A DNA stretch of 64,000 bases from an uncultured Saprospiraceae bacterium (GTDB taxonomy: Bacteria; Bacteroidota; Bacteroidia; Chitinophagales; Saprospiraceae). A program made the position numbers and the translations under genes. Within the stretch, counting starts at the first letter, position 1. The number at the start of each line of letters is the position of its first letter. This document shows positions 27,631 through 36,432 of this stretch, one piece after another. The stretch is from positions 1 to 64,000 of the forward strand of contig CALLPI010000016.1 of the NCBI GenBank assembly GCA_938015595.1. The letters run 5' to 3'. A model generated the notes under the pieces. That model made no database searches and was not told the DNA's origin. It saw only the letters and a program-made list of their open reading frames with translations.

Positions 27631-27983
27631 TGTACATTATATTAAACTGAGTGCCATAAACGCCGGCTCAAAGATGGTTATAGCCAACCAGGTGCCAGTG
27701 GCTTGTTTGCCTGAGGGCGCTCTCTGAAACCGAATGGCAAAAATACACTAAGAGGCGAATGTTTTTAAAAAAAATTGTTGGTTTTTGCACAAAAACAACC
27801 CGTGTACATGACCAAGCCACCGGCCAACGCTCTGCAACCTGACTTTCAGGCAGACCTCGGAGTCAAAGCACCCTACTGCTGTATTTGTGCAAGCGGCTTA
27901 CCTTTGTATGGCTAAGTTTTCACCACAATTGAACGAACCCGCTGCCACAAGCGTTTTTTCTAATCAAAAAACTGACATCCATC
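27631..27983. other. Divergent intergenic region with a candidate -7 box
   Basis: 353 bp between parC and the TraB-like gene. TACCTTTG at 27899-27906 (+ strand) matches TAnnTTTG, 77 bp before the downstream ATG, but there is no clear -33 box. A run of A (ttttaaaaaaaattg) near 27762 lies on the parC side. No gene was seen. Confidence 0.4.
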
Positions 27984-28895
27984 ATGTGGCGCATTCTTTC
28001 TATTGCCATTTTGGCCATACTCTCTATCAGCAGCGTCTCTGCACAAGTACCCCTGCCCGACGAAAACGCCCTGCTGTGGGAAATTAGTGGGCCCAAACTG
28101 TCACAGCCTTCGTACCTGTACGGCACGATACACCTGATTCCGGAAAAGGACTTCTGGCTCAGCGATGCCGCGCGCCATGCCTTTGCACAAGCAGGCAAGG
28201 CAGTGTTTGAAATCAATCTCCAGCAAATGGACGACCTGTCTAATATGAGCGGCCTGCTTGCCGTACTCTCTGGTGCCATCATGCGTGATGGATCCACCCT
28301 TCGGCAGTTGCTCAGCCCCGAAGATTATGCACTGGTCAAGAGCCGGTTATCTAAGCTGGGGCTGCCTATGTTCTTGATGGAGCGCGTCAAGCCTATGCTG
28401 CTAAGCACCCTACTGGAGCAGTCTGTAGCGCCCGACGCCCAGACAGTCATGGAAGGTATGAAATCTTACGAGCTAGAGTTCCTGCGCATGGCTCAAGAGC
28501 AGGAAAAACCAGTAGATGGCCTGGAAACCGCCACCTACCAGCTCAAAGTACTCATGGAGTTCTTCGACAGTGTGCCCTACAAAACCCAAGCCGAGATGTT
28601 GGCACAGTCGCTGAAAGCCTCCGAGCAAGATCAGGCCGACGCCGCTGCGCGGCTAATTGAGTTGTATAAAGCTCAAGACTTGGCCGGCCTGCACGACGTT
28701 ATGCAGTCAGAAACTCAGGGTATGTCTTTGGCCAAAATCATAGACCAGCGCAACGCCAACTGGATTCCCATTATGGAGCGCATGATGAGCGAACAGCGCA
28801 CCTTTTTTGCCGTGGGTGCCGGTCATTTGCCTGGCGAAACAGGCGTCATCGCACTGCTGCGTCAAAAAGGCTACACGCTCAGACCCATCCGGTAA
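27984..28895 (+). CDS. TraB/GumN-family secreted protein
   Basis: 303 residues with a signal peptide (to about residue 20, ISSVSAQ). Family signatures: LWEISGPKLSQPSYLYGTIHLIP (about 32-54), whose GTIH carries the conserved His, an E in KAVFEINL, and the C-terminal FFAVGAGHLPGETGVIALLRQKGYTL (second conserved GxGH). Members are predicted metalloproteases of the TIKI/TraB clan, though bacterial substrates are not known. It precedes the aminotransferase gene by 58 bp and may be cotranscribed. The family assignment is firm; a proteolytic function is inferred. Confidence 0.87.
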   Translation: MWRILSIAILAILSISSVSAQVPLPDENALLWEISGPKLSQPSYLYGTIHLIPEKDFWLSDAARHAFAQAGKAVFEINLQQMDDLSNMSGLLAVLSGAIMRDGSTLRQLLSPEDYALVKSRLSKLGLPMFLMERVKPMLLSTLLEQSVAPDAQTVMEGMKSYELEFLRMAQEQEKPVDGLETATYQLKVLMEFFDSVPYKTQAEMLAQSLKASEQDQADAAARLIELYKAQDLAGLHDVMQSETQGMSLAKIIDQRNANWIPIMERMMSEQRTFFAVGAGHLPGETGVIALLRQKGYTLRPIR

Positions 28896-28953
28896 GGTTT
28901 CAGTACCTCCCTTGCTCTGCCCAACTTTCGCCTTTTAGTTTTCGATCGCGCTC

Positions 28954-30138
28954 ATGTCTCCTCGTCAGCTCTTCCTGCAGCATCTTGCCCAAACCAGCCC
29001 ATTCCCGCTGGCGCTGGAAATTGAGCGCGCCGAGGGTATGTACCTGTACGATGCCGATGAAAAACCATACATGGACCTAATTGCCGGCATTGGAGTCAGC
29101 AGCCTGGGGCATCGGCATCCAGCAGTGGTGGAAGCCATCCGACAGCAAATAGAGCGATACTTGCACACCATGGTATATGGCGAGTTTATACTTAGCCCAC
29201 AGACCCAACTGGCGCAAGCACTGGCAAGTTGTTTGCCCCCAGGTTTGGACAGTATATACTTAGTCAACTCAGGCACAGAAGCTACTGAAGGTGCCATGAA
29301 ACTGGCCAAGCGATATACCGGCCGACCGGAGATAGTAGCCTGCCACAAGGCTTATCATGGAAGCACTCATGGCGCTGCAAGCCTAATGTCGCCGGCTGAT
29401 TTTACTGCGGGCTACCACCCGCTGTTGCCCGGTATCCGGCACATTGAGTTCAACTGCGACACCTGCCTGGCGTGCATCACCGAGCACACTGCCGCTGTTG
29501 TTGTAGAACCGGTACAAGCCGAATGGGGCGTGCGCAAACCCTGGAACGACTACCTTAAAAAGCTGCGCCAGCGCTGCAATGAAACTGGTGCCCTGCTCAT
29601 CCTCGACGAAATACAGACTGGCATGGGCCGTACTGGCACACTGTTTGCCTTTGAACAGTACGGCATTGTGCCCGACATCCTGCTGCTGGCCAAAGGGCTG
29701 GGCGGCGGCATGCCCATTGGCGCTTTCATTGCACCCCGACGCATCATGCAGGCGCTCAGTCAGAATCCCATACTAGGGCACATTACTACTTTTGGCGGTC
29801 ATCCGGTCAGTAGTGCAGCAGCCCTGGCCACGCTGCGCACTTTGCTGCACAGCGATCTTATTGCACAAGTACCCGCCAAAGAAGCACTATTTCGCAGGTT
29901 GCTCCAGCATTCTGACATCGTGGAAGTGCGCAGCGCTGGTTTGCTCATGGCGGTAGAACTGGCCGATTTCGATACCGTGCAGCGCGTCATTCGCCGTTGT
30001 CTTGATTACGGGCTACTGACCGACTGGTTCCTGTTCAATAACCGTAGCCTGCGCATTGCTCCACCGCTCATCATCACCGAACAAGAAATTCATCAGGCGT
30101 GTAGCATCATTTTGCAAGCATTGGATACAAAAAGATGA
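28954..30138 (+). CDS. Class III PLP-dependent aminotransferase
   Basis: A 394-residue fold-type I aminotransferase of the acetylornithine/ornithine/4-aminobutyrate group. Visible motifs: NSGTEATEGAMKLAKRYTGR (PLP phosphate site), HKAYHGSTHGA, ILDEIQTGMGRTG with the PLP-ring Asp, and AKGLGGGMPIGAF with Schiff-base Lys247. A Cys-rich insert (FNCDTCLACITEH, about 166-178) is unusual for ArgD. The substrate is not fixed. Lysine or ornithine aminotransferase and acetylornithine aminotransferase are all possible, and no arginine or lysine genes are adjacent. Confidence 0.88.
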   Translation: MSPRQLFLQHLAQTSPFPLALEIERAEGMYLYDADEKPYMDLIAGIGVSSLGHRHPAVVEAIRQQIERYLHTMVYGEFILSPQTQLAQALASCLPPGLDSIYLVNSGTEATEGAMKLAKRYTGRPEIVACHKAYHGSTHGAASLMSPADFTAGYHPLLPGIRHIEFNCDTCLACITEHTAAVVVEPVQAEWGVRKPWNDYLKKLRQRCNETGALLILDEIQTGMGRTGTLFAFEQYGIVPDILLLAKGLGGGMPIGAFIAPRRIMQALSQNPILGHITTFGGHPVSSAAALATLRTLLHSDLIAQVPAKEALFRRLLQHSDIVEVRSAGLLMAVELADFDTVQRVIRRCLDYGLLTDWFLFNNRSLRIAPPLIITEQEIHQACSIILQALDTKR

Positions 30139-30380
30139 CTGCTGACCAAAAGAAGGACTTTGGCTAGCAGCATCCTCAGGGGTTTAGGCGAAAGACTGCA
30201 TCTATACAAATAAAGGATACTACAATTGTATCTTCATTTGGCGGAGCGCCATGGCTCCAGTGTGTTGCTATAATGTGACGGATAGCCCTGGTTTTTAAAC
30301 AAACGCGTGCTTTTTTCATGCTAAAAAAGGCCGCCAATGCCAGTAAAAAATCAGCACCTTATGCCAGCCCATTCTATAAT

Positions 30381-30412
30381 TTTGCCGTTAGAGGTTTAAA
30401 AAATTACTTTTC
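30381..30412 (+). promoter_or_regulatory. Putative promoter of the sigma/anti-sigma operon
   Basis: TTTG (30381-30384), a 20-bp spacer, then TACTTTTC (30405-30412), one base off TAnnTTTG. It lies 28 bp before the sigma-factor ATG at 30441. It has the same spacing as the stronger promoter of the facing protease operon (36368-36399). The 300-bp gap before it (30139-30440) has no gene. A small tggcg-gag-cgcca hairpin lies near 30239. Confidence 0.4.
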
Positions 30413-30440
30413 GCACACATTTGTACGTGGCTTGACAAAC

Positions 30441-31046
30441 ATGAAAAACACTGAAACGCTAATCAGCAAAATCAAGAGTGGACAGGCTGGAGTCAGCCAA
30501 GCAATGGCAGAAATGTACGAGAATGTTACACTTCAAAAATCTGCTATATACTGGTATCGCCGGTACCCGAGCATTCACCATAGTACAAATTGGGAAGACC
30601 TGTTTAGCGAGAGCATACTCCGATTCGTGCGCAATACGTTGGAGAGAGAGCAAAAAAACAGCAAACCCATACGAAATATCAATGCTTTCTTCCACATTAT
30701 CTGCCGCAACGTAGCCATAGAATGGCACCGAGATGCCGAAAAACCAGAGCCGTACCTGCCGCAAAGCAGTTCGTTGGAGCGTTTTATGGAGCTGGTCAAG
30801 CCGTACATAGACGCGCTGGCGCCGCAATGCAAGTTTTTGCTGACCTTGCTGTACTACCACCAGCCGCCTATGCTGGCCAAAAACCGAAAAGTCATTGCTG
30901 CCGAACTGAAAAAAAATGGCTACCAAGTTTCAGAAGATAGCATACCAGCCGTCATCACCCGATGCAAATCCAAACTCAAAGAAAAGATACACGCTAACCT
31001 CGATGATTTTGAAAACTTTCACACGAATTATAACGAATTGCCATGA
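30441..31046 (+). CDS. Divergent sigma-70/ECF-like sigma factor
   Basis: 201 residues from the ATG at 30441, which follows the putative promoter and removes a basic, unlikely leader of the longer frame. A sigma-2-like region lies at about 45-100 (WEDLFSESILRFVRN, INAFFHIICRNVAIEWHRD). A sigma-4-like helix-turn-helix lies at about 125-185 (LAPQCKFLLTLLYYHQPPM, NRKVIAAELKKNGYQVSEDSIPAVITRCKSKLKEKI) and is longer than usual, with an insertion before the recognition helix. Its stop codon overlaps the start of the next gene (ATGA), so the pair is translationally coupled. I infer a dedicated sigma factor held by the downstream membrane protein. Confidence 0.72.
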   Translation: MKNTETLISKIKSGQAGVSQAMAEMYENVTLQKSAIYWYRRYPSIHHSTNWEDLFSESILRFVRNTLEREQKNSKPIRNINAFFHIICRNVAIEWHRDAEKPEPYLPQSSSLERFMELVKPYIDALAPQCKFLLTLLYYHQPPMLAKNRKVIAAELKKNGYQVSEDSIPAVITRCKSKLKEKIHANLDDFENFHTNYNELP

Positions 31047-31888
31047 AAGAAGAGAATTTGTACCTAAATCTTGAAAACTATATACTCGGGCGTATGTCCC
31101 CCGAAGAGCGCCTCGCCTTTGAGGCAGAGTTCGCCGATGAAGCAACGCTGAAACGCCATTTACGTAGCTACGAGTACACACAAAAAGCCGTGGAGTTGGC
31201 AGGGCGATTAAGCCTTAGTGATACCCTAGTCCAAGTCCGTCAACAAAAAACAACCTTGCCGGCACCGCGTCTTTCCTGGTTGGATTACCTTCGCTTTGCC
31301 TTGTACAAACAACAGCCACGCTGGATGCTGGTCAGCAGCGTAGTGGCCGTGTGCGCGTTGGCAGCTGTAGGCTTTTTACTGTGGCCAGCAGCCGACTGCC
31401 CGCTACCAGCGTTGTTGACTCAAAACTACTTCAAGCCTAAAACGCTACACGCCCGCGCAGCAGTGATTGTGGATCGCAGCACAGCCGAACAAGCCAGCGA
31501 ATGGTATGCCGCTGGGCTGCGAGATAGTCTTGACGACCTGATACAACGCCTACCCGACCCAGCAGTGCCTACTTACTACGCAGCGCACCTGGCCTTTGAG
31601 CAGCAGCGCTATGCCGAAGCCGAACGCGGATTTGCGGCATCCCTAGCCGCCAGGGCTTCGCTCAAGGCCTTTGCTGAGTTTCAGGACATGGGGCGCATCA
31701 AGTTCAACCTATTGCTCAGCCGCCTGGCGTTACAGGCCAACCGCAAAGCAACTCTGAAGGTACTGGCCGCGCTTCGCCTGGATGAGGATGTGCAGGGTGA
31801 ACCCGAAGTGCTAGAGCGCATCGCCCAACTGGAGCAAGCACTGACACAATCCTCATCGAAAAACTGGAAGCAGTGCCAACCTTACTAA
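31043..31888 (+). CDS. Membrane anti-sigma-like protein with C-terminal TPR-like region
   Basis: 281 residues. The N-terminal ~50 residues (NLENYILGRMSPEERLAFEAEFADEATLKRHLR) have the 'Y..G.ms..E...FE..' shape common to cytoplasmic domains of Bacteroidota anti-sigma factors. A single TM helix follows at about 95-115 (LVSSVVAVCALAAVGFLLWP). The C-terminal part (about 165-265) is helical and TPR-like (TYYAAHLAFEQQRYAEAERGFAASL). It should therefore be cytoplasmic at the N-terminus and periplasmic at the C-terminus. It overlaps the sigma gene by 4 bp. The role as an anti-sigma factor is inferred from topology and coupling, with no known zinc motif visible. Confidence 0.7.
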   Translation: MKEENLYLNLENYILGRMSPEERLAFEAEFADEATLKRHLRSYEYTQKAVELAGRLSLSDTLVQVRQQKTTLPAPRLSWLDYLRFALYKQQPRWMLVSSVVAVCALAAVGFLLWPAADCPLPALLTQNYFKPKTLHARAAVIVDRSTAEQASEWYAAGLRDSLDDLIQRLPDPAVPTYYAAHLAFEQQRYAEAERGFAASLAARASLKAFAEFQDMGRIKFNLLLSRLALQANRKATLKVLAALRLDEDVQGEPEVLERIAQLEQALTQSSSKNWKQCQPY

Positions 31889-31932
31889 CCCTGGCAGCAA
31901 ATGCCCTGCTCCAGCGCGCTACCCCCAACTAA

Positions 31933-34878
31933 TTAATAATGATGAGACTTATTGCGGCACAGCAACCTGTACAAGGCAAAGCTGCCACATGCCATGCCAA
32001 TTACAAGGCCTATGACTCCTATCATCCATGATTTAGCTGTTTCTGCAGGCTGCAGGGATAGGCATTCAGTGTTGCCGGCCAGTACCAGGCCAGCCCATTG
32101 CGAGGGGTCGCGGTTGCCGGAGGAGCGACGCACAAAGTCGCGCTTAGCCTCAGCCAAAGCTACATCTTTGGATGCCGCTTGCTTGCCAGCCATGTAGCGA
32201 TAAAACGCCGGCATAATTGCAGTGGTATGCTCCATGTTGACCTCCCATAAGGTGGCAATAAAACTACGCACTCCCATGCCTGCCAAACCGCGTGCTACGC
32301 TCATAGCGCCTTCACCTTTCACTTGTGGCCCCCTGGCCGTGAGACAGGCCGAAAGCACCACCAGCTCTAGATCAAAAGGTGTACCCTTCTCGTACAACTC
32401 ATGCATGAAGAGCAACTCACGAGGCTCAAGGGTATCTCGGTTTTGCGAAAAGCAAATGAAATTAAACCTAGGGTCAGAACTGTACAATACGCCGTGTGTA
32501 GGAATGTGTATGACTTTGTATTTTTGACAGGCCTCCCAAAACGCTTGCTTCGTTGCCTTGGGGCCGGGGTACAACTCTGCCCGGACGACCTTGCTTACAG
32601 CCTGCATCTCCGCCTCGTTGGGCAGGCGTTTGAGCACGCCCTCAATGGCACCCTCCACCGGCAGGGGCAGATTGGAAGCACCTAAAATGAGACGGTCTGG
32701 AAAGGATGGAGCAAACACAGCTACTTTGGCGCCCGGCGCACTTGGTACTACCCGATGCCGCATTTGCCATAACATCCGTGCAGAGGGCGCATAACTCACC
32801 GCGTAGTGAAACAGCAGGAAGTCGCGGTAGCCGCCACGACCTCCCGGACGCCGCAGAGCTTCAAACGGCAGCGCCTGCAGCTCGTCGCTGGGTGCAATGA
32901 CCAATCTTGGCGGCAAACTCAGTATATCTTCCGGGATAAGCAAGGCATACAAGCGCTCGCCAATGGTTTGTAAAACTTCGGCGCGCGCATTGTAATCGTC
33001 AAAACGGATATGCTCTGACAAAATGCGGTTGAAGGTATCCACATCCTCTAGGAAGGAAGCCTGTACAGGGCGCTGTATCCATTCCTGCCCGTCTTGTTGT
33101 AGTACAAATATGTGCAAGGTTGTTCCTATTAGGAGGTAGGAGAGCATGGCTTGCCCGGGTTCGAGCGCTTGTCGGCGGAGCGCCTCTATGGACAAATTCT
33201 CTTCCTCGGAAGACGACGCCACAAACGAGGTGCCGAAATTAAGCGATTGCTGAAACACCCGCCATTTAGCCATGTGTTGGAGCCATTCTTGCTTCAGGGT
33301 TGCAATGGCCTGCAGGTTGTTCCTCGCTAAAAAGGTTTCCTGGGTGATGCGCTCCCGCTCGGCCAGCAGTTGGGCTTTTTCAGCAGACTGGCTCGGGCTT
33401 AGCATTCGCTGCGCGTACTTATCCAGTAAGGTTTCGCGCAGAACTACGGCCTTGCTTTGCTCCAGATAAGCCAGTGCCTTAGCTTCAAAGATACTTTTTT
33501 GTTCTGGTCTTAATCGAACCAAATCGGCACAAACCGCCACGGCGCTATCCAGGTAAGGGCGTATCTCCAGCGTCAGGGTTACTTTGTCCGATTCGGTCAG
33601 ATAGCCCCCCCGTGCATCGTGTACAAATCTGGCCAATAGATCATACCACCTAAGCGCCTCTTGGCGGGTTTCGATTGATGTAGATGCCCGCTGGCGCACG
33701 CGCAGCAAAGCCTGGTTGTGCAAGGTCATGGCCACCAGCGAAGGAGCAACTACCGGTCCGGATATCTGAAGATCAGGTGCATTGATGTCTAATGGTACAC
33801 TGGCTGGCGCAAAATAGTACAGTGCAGAATCAAAATCGCTGGCGGCAGCCTCAAACTGCCCGGCATCCATCAGCGCCTCACCTCGATTAAGGTAGAGCCG
33901 CCCCATCAATCGGCTATGCCTCTCACTGTTGACTGCAGCGGTGCTTAGCGTGGCTATGGTCTGGGTGTGAAGTGCAATTGCGGCAGCTGTATTGCCCTGG
34001 CGCCGGTACCATTCGCCCAGGTTAGAGAGCAAGGTTAGTTTTGCGCTGCTTAATTCTTGAGGAGGATACTGTGCAAGCGCCTTGGTGTAGTACCACAAAG
34101 CGCTGTCGGCGCTGTGCCGACGCGCAGCACCTCCGCGCGCGCAATGCAGCATAGAGTCCTGCCAGGCGTTGCCTATGTTAACCAACAAATTGGGCGAAAC
34201 CACCCCAGTTTGCAGACCATTCCAGCCAGAGCGAATGGCTTTATCGTATTGCTTGATTTTGCGATAGCTACCAGTCATCAACTCCGACGCTTCGCTGATG
34301 TAGGCTCCATCTTGACGCTTTTGCGCTATCTCTAAGGCTTTTTGATAATAAAGTAACGCGAGATGGGGCTGCTCCAGGCGTTGGTAGCAATCGCCTAAGT
34401 AGAGCGCCGCAGTAAAATAATACCCGGAGTCCTGAAAAACTGGCTGCACGAAAAGCGCGCTGTCAAGGTAGGGTATGGCCGCCGCATAGTCTTGGTCATC
34501 ATAGTAGCTCAGACCAGCATTACAGTACAGTTTGCCACAAAGAAGACCTGTGGGATGCAGCGCAAGGCCTTTCAGATAATATTGACGCGCAACTGCCAAG
34601 TTGCTCTCCCACAGCTCGTTACCCAACTCGCGGCAAGCCATTGCTATCGCATCATGCAGCGAATCCGCGTCACACATCTGCCCCCACTTGACCAGGGAAT
34701 CTGTCCAAGCCTGCCGGACAGCCAGCGAGGTATCTTGCCGAATGCGCGCCAAATAAATACCAATGGAATCGGCCTGGCAAGCAACGCTGGGTACACTGGC
34801 ATAGAGGGTTGTGTCCGCCTGCCAGCAAGCCGACAGCAAACCACAGATGATAACTACAGCTGCAAGGCCAATTTTCAT
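31933..34878 (-). CDS. TPR-CHAT domain lipoprotein (caspase-like protease)
   Basis: 981 residues. The N-terminus has a lipoprotein signal with lipobox LSAC (about residue 18). Residues about 55-480 are a long TPR-like array (YYLKGLALHPTGLLCGKLYCN, LALLYYQKALEIAQKR), followed by a helical linker. A CHAT domain spans about 600-920, with the catalytic dyad His795 (IPTHG) and Cys845 (LSACLT) and the distal motif GEGAMSVARGLAGMGVRSFIATLWEV. A C-terminal TM helix lies at about 945-968, followed by a basic tail. CHAT proteases belong to the caspase/separase clan. It is the second gene of an operon 21 bp after the subtilase gene and convergent (44 bp) with the anti-sigma-like gene. Confidence 0.88.
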   Translation of the reverse strand: MKIGLAAVVIICGLLSACWQADTTLYASVPSVACQADSIGIYLARIRQDTSLAVRQAWTDSLVKWGQMCDADSLHDAIAMACRELGNELWESNLAVARQYYLKGLALHPTGLLCGKLYCNAGLSYYDDQDYAAAIPYLDSALFVQPVFQDSGYYFTAALYLGDCYQRLEQPHLALLYYQKALEIAQKRQDGAYISEASELMTGSYRKIKQYDKAIRSGWNGLQTGVVSPNLLVNIGNAWQDSMLHCARGGAARRHSADSALWYYTKALAQYPPQELSSAKLTLLSNLGEWYRRQGNTAAAIALHTQTIATLSTAAVNSERHSRLMGRLYLNRGEALMDAGQFEAAASDFDSALYYFAPASVPLDINAPDLQISGPVVAPSLVAMTLHNQALLRVRQRASTSIETRQEALRWYDLLARFVHDARGGYLTESDKVTLTLEIRPYLDSAVAVCADLVRLRPEQKSIFEAKALAYLEQSKAVVLRETLLDKYAQRMLSPSQSAEKAQLLAERERITQETFLARNNLQAIATLKQEWLQHMAKWRVFQQSLNFGTSFVASSSEEENLSIEALRRQALEPGQAMLSYLLIGTTLHIFVLQQDGQEWIQRPVQASFLEDVDTFNRILSEHIRFDDYNARAEVLQTIGERLYALLIPEDILSLPPRLVIAPSDELQALPFEALRRPGGRGGYRDFLLFHYAVSYAPSARMLWQMRHRVVPSAPGAKVAVFAPSFPDRLILGASNLPLPVEGAIEGVLKRLPNEAEMQAVSKVVRAELYPGPKATKQAFWEACQKYKVIHIPTHGVLYSSDPRFNFICFSQNRDTLEPRELLFMHELYEKGTPFDLELVVLSACLTARGPQVKGEGAMSVARGLAGMGVRSFIATLWEVNMEHTTAIMPAFYRYMAGKQAASKDVALAEAKRDFVRRSSGNRDPSQWAGLVLAGNTECLSLQPAETAKSWMIGVIGLVIGMACGSFALYRLLCRNKSHHY

Positions 34879-34899
34879 AGGCAGTAGTTATTGCTCAGG

Positions 34900-36297
34900 T
34901 CAGGAGCTGGGCGCCAACACCAGCGGCGTACCCTCTAACAATACTCGCACTTTGGTGCGCGGCGCAGGTGCCATGCGTATGGATTTGAGCATGCAGGATA
35001 GCAGTAGGCTTTCCTTCACTTTTTCAGCGCTTATGCCGGGTTTCATGGCCATGATCTGCGCTGCTTTTCGGCTCACCATGGGCGCGGCCATGGAAGTACC
35101 CGAGCAAGGTGCAATTAGATTGCCCGGCAGCAAACTTTCGATCTCTACACCGGGTGCGGCCAGGTCGAAGCACTGGTTGGACTTGTCCCAGAGCATATCG
35201 CTGGCAATGCCTTTGGTATCCCAAGCGCCCACGCTCACCACTACTTTCTGCACATTGGGTGGCCCGTAGCGCGAATAGGCCGCCGGCCAGAAGCGGCGCG
35301 TGGTGTCGCTGCAGGATATGTCGCGCACGCCGTCATTGCCAGCACCGGCCACAAAGAGGATATTGCGCTTGGCTATCTCATTCATGAGTGGTGTCATAAG
35401 TTCGGGTATGCGGTGGTCTTCCCAGCCCATGCTGCAGTTGATGATGCGCAAGTCGGCACCACCTTTTTCGAGGGCGTAGTAGAGGCCACACAGCATGTCG
35501 AACAGAAAAATAGCCGAGGTACTGCCCTGCGACACCTTGACATGATGCATGCGGATGTTGGCATTGGCCGGAGGATTATATATGCCGGCCACAATACCAG
35601 CCACGTGAGAGCCATGCCCAAAGCCGTCCATAGGCCCGGCCTTCTCGTCGCATATATCTATGCCAAAACGCGTATCAAGCACATTCGCTGGGCAAACCTC
35701 AGAAGCAGGAAAGGCTGTGCGGCTGCTGAAATACCCGCTTAGGGTATCTACGCCGGTATCCAGTACGGCTACTACTATCCTGGGCAAGTTGGGGTTGGAG
35801 TCTTGACCTCGGAATCTTCTGCTTTGGTCTTGGCGAAATACCGGACGAGGTATCCCCACAAAAATATTGGCTGCTACGCTGGCGCCGATGATGCTGTCGC
35901 TTTGAGGGCGGGGTCTCGGAGGCGGATCATCCACTGAGCCAATGACGTTGACGGTTTTGGAGGGGTCGCCCCAGCGGATGAGTTTGAGTTGGCATTTGCA
36001 GGTATCGGTAGGGATGAAGCCCTTCTCCTCAAGGTATCTAAACAAGGCTTGCTCATCTTCGGGGGCATAGTCGGTTGTGTTGGTGATAACCTCGCCTGGA
36101 GCGTAGCATACCAAGCGCTTGATTTGATTTTGGCCTTCACCATAGATAACAGTATCGCAACGTGCATTTGGGGGAGTTTCAATAGGATAATCTGGATGAG
36201 GAGCTACGATCTCTTCAATTTTCCGGCAAGAACTGAGCACCAGCAGGACGACCAGAAAGGCGACTGCCAGCATCGGGAAGAGGTTTTTGGCTTGCAT
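34900..36297 (-). CDS. Lipoprotein subtilase (S8 serine protease)
   Basis: 465 residues. A lipoprotein signal with lipobox LSSC at about residue 24 is followed by KIEE. A ~100-residue proline-rich, Cys-containing N-terminal region precedes the S8 domain, with Asp180 (VLDTGVD), His228 (GHGSHVAGI) and Ser402 (SGTSMAAP). The chain ends soon after the Ser motif with a short tail and lacks a T9SS sorting domain, unlike the other large subtilase at 15.1 kb. It is the first gene of the protease operon, read from a good promoter at 36368-36399. I infer that it acts at the cell envelope together with the CHAT protein, perhaps activating it or cutting the same target. Confidence 0.9.
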   Translation of the reverse strand: MQAKNLFPMLAVAFLVVLLVLSSCRKIEEIVAPHPDYPIETPPNARCDTVIYGEGQNQIKRLVCYAPGEVITNTTDYAPEDEQALFRYLEEKGFIPTDTCKCQLKLIRWGDPSKTVNVIGSVDDPPPRPRPQSDSIIGASVAANIFVGIPRPVFRQDQSRRFRGQDSNPNLPRIVVAVLDTGVDTLSGYFSSRTAFPASEVCPANVLDTRFGIDICDEKAGPMDGFGHGSHVAGIVAGIYNPPANANIRMHHVKVSQGSTSAIFLFDMLCGLYYALEKGGADLRIINCSMGWEDHRIPELMTPLMNEIAKRNILFVAGAGNDGVRDISCSDTTRRFWPAAYSRYGPPNVQKVVVSVGAWDTKGIASDMLWDKSNQCFDLAAPGVEIESLLPGNLIAPCSGTSMAAPMVSRKAAQIMAMKPGISAEKVKESLLLSCMLKSIRMAPAPRTKVRVLLEGTPLVLAPSS

Positions 36298-36367
36298 AAT
36301 GGTAATTGATTTCAGGTATGACGTCGGCTCTAAGTGTGAGAAAGCGAGAGCTTTTTACAACCTTCTT

Positions 36368-36399
36368 CAAAAATAGCGGATATCGCGCAAACAAACAAA
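36368..36399 (-). promoter_or_regulatory. Promoter of the subtilase-CHAT operon
   Basis: On the minus strand TTTG (36399-36396), exactly 20 bp, then TATTTTTG (36375-36368): a full match to the Bacteroidota -33/-7 consensus. It is 70 bp upstream of the subtilase ATG. Confidence 0.6.
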
Positions 36400-36432
36400 T
36401 CTTAGTTGTGCAATATTTCTGCTGCTACACAC

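Noticed and set aside
30441-36297. Type III-E CRISPR (Craspase-like) interpretation of the CHAT locus
   Set aside because: No cas genes or CRISPR array lie anywhere in the window. Only the sigma-plus-CHAT theme is shared.
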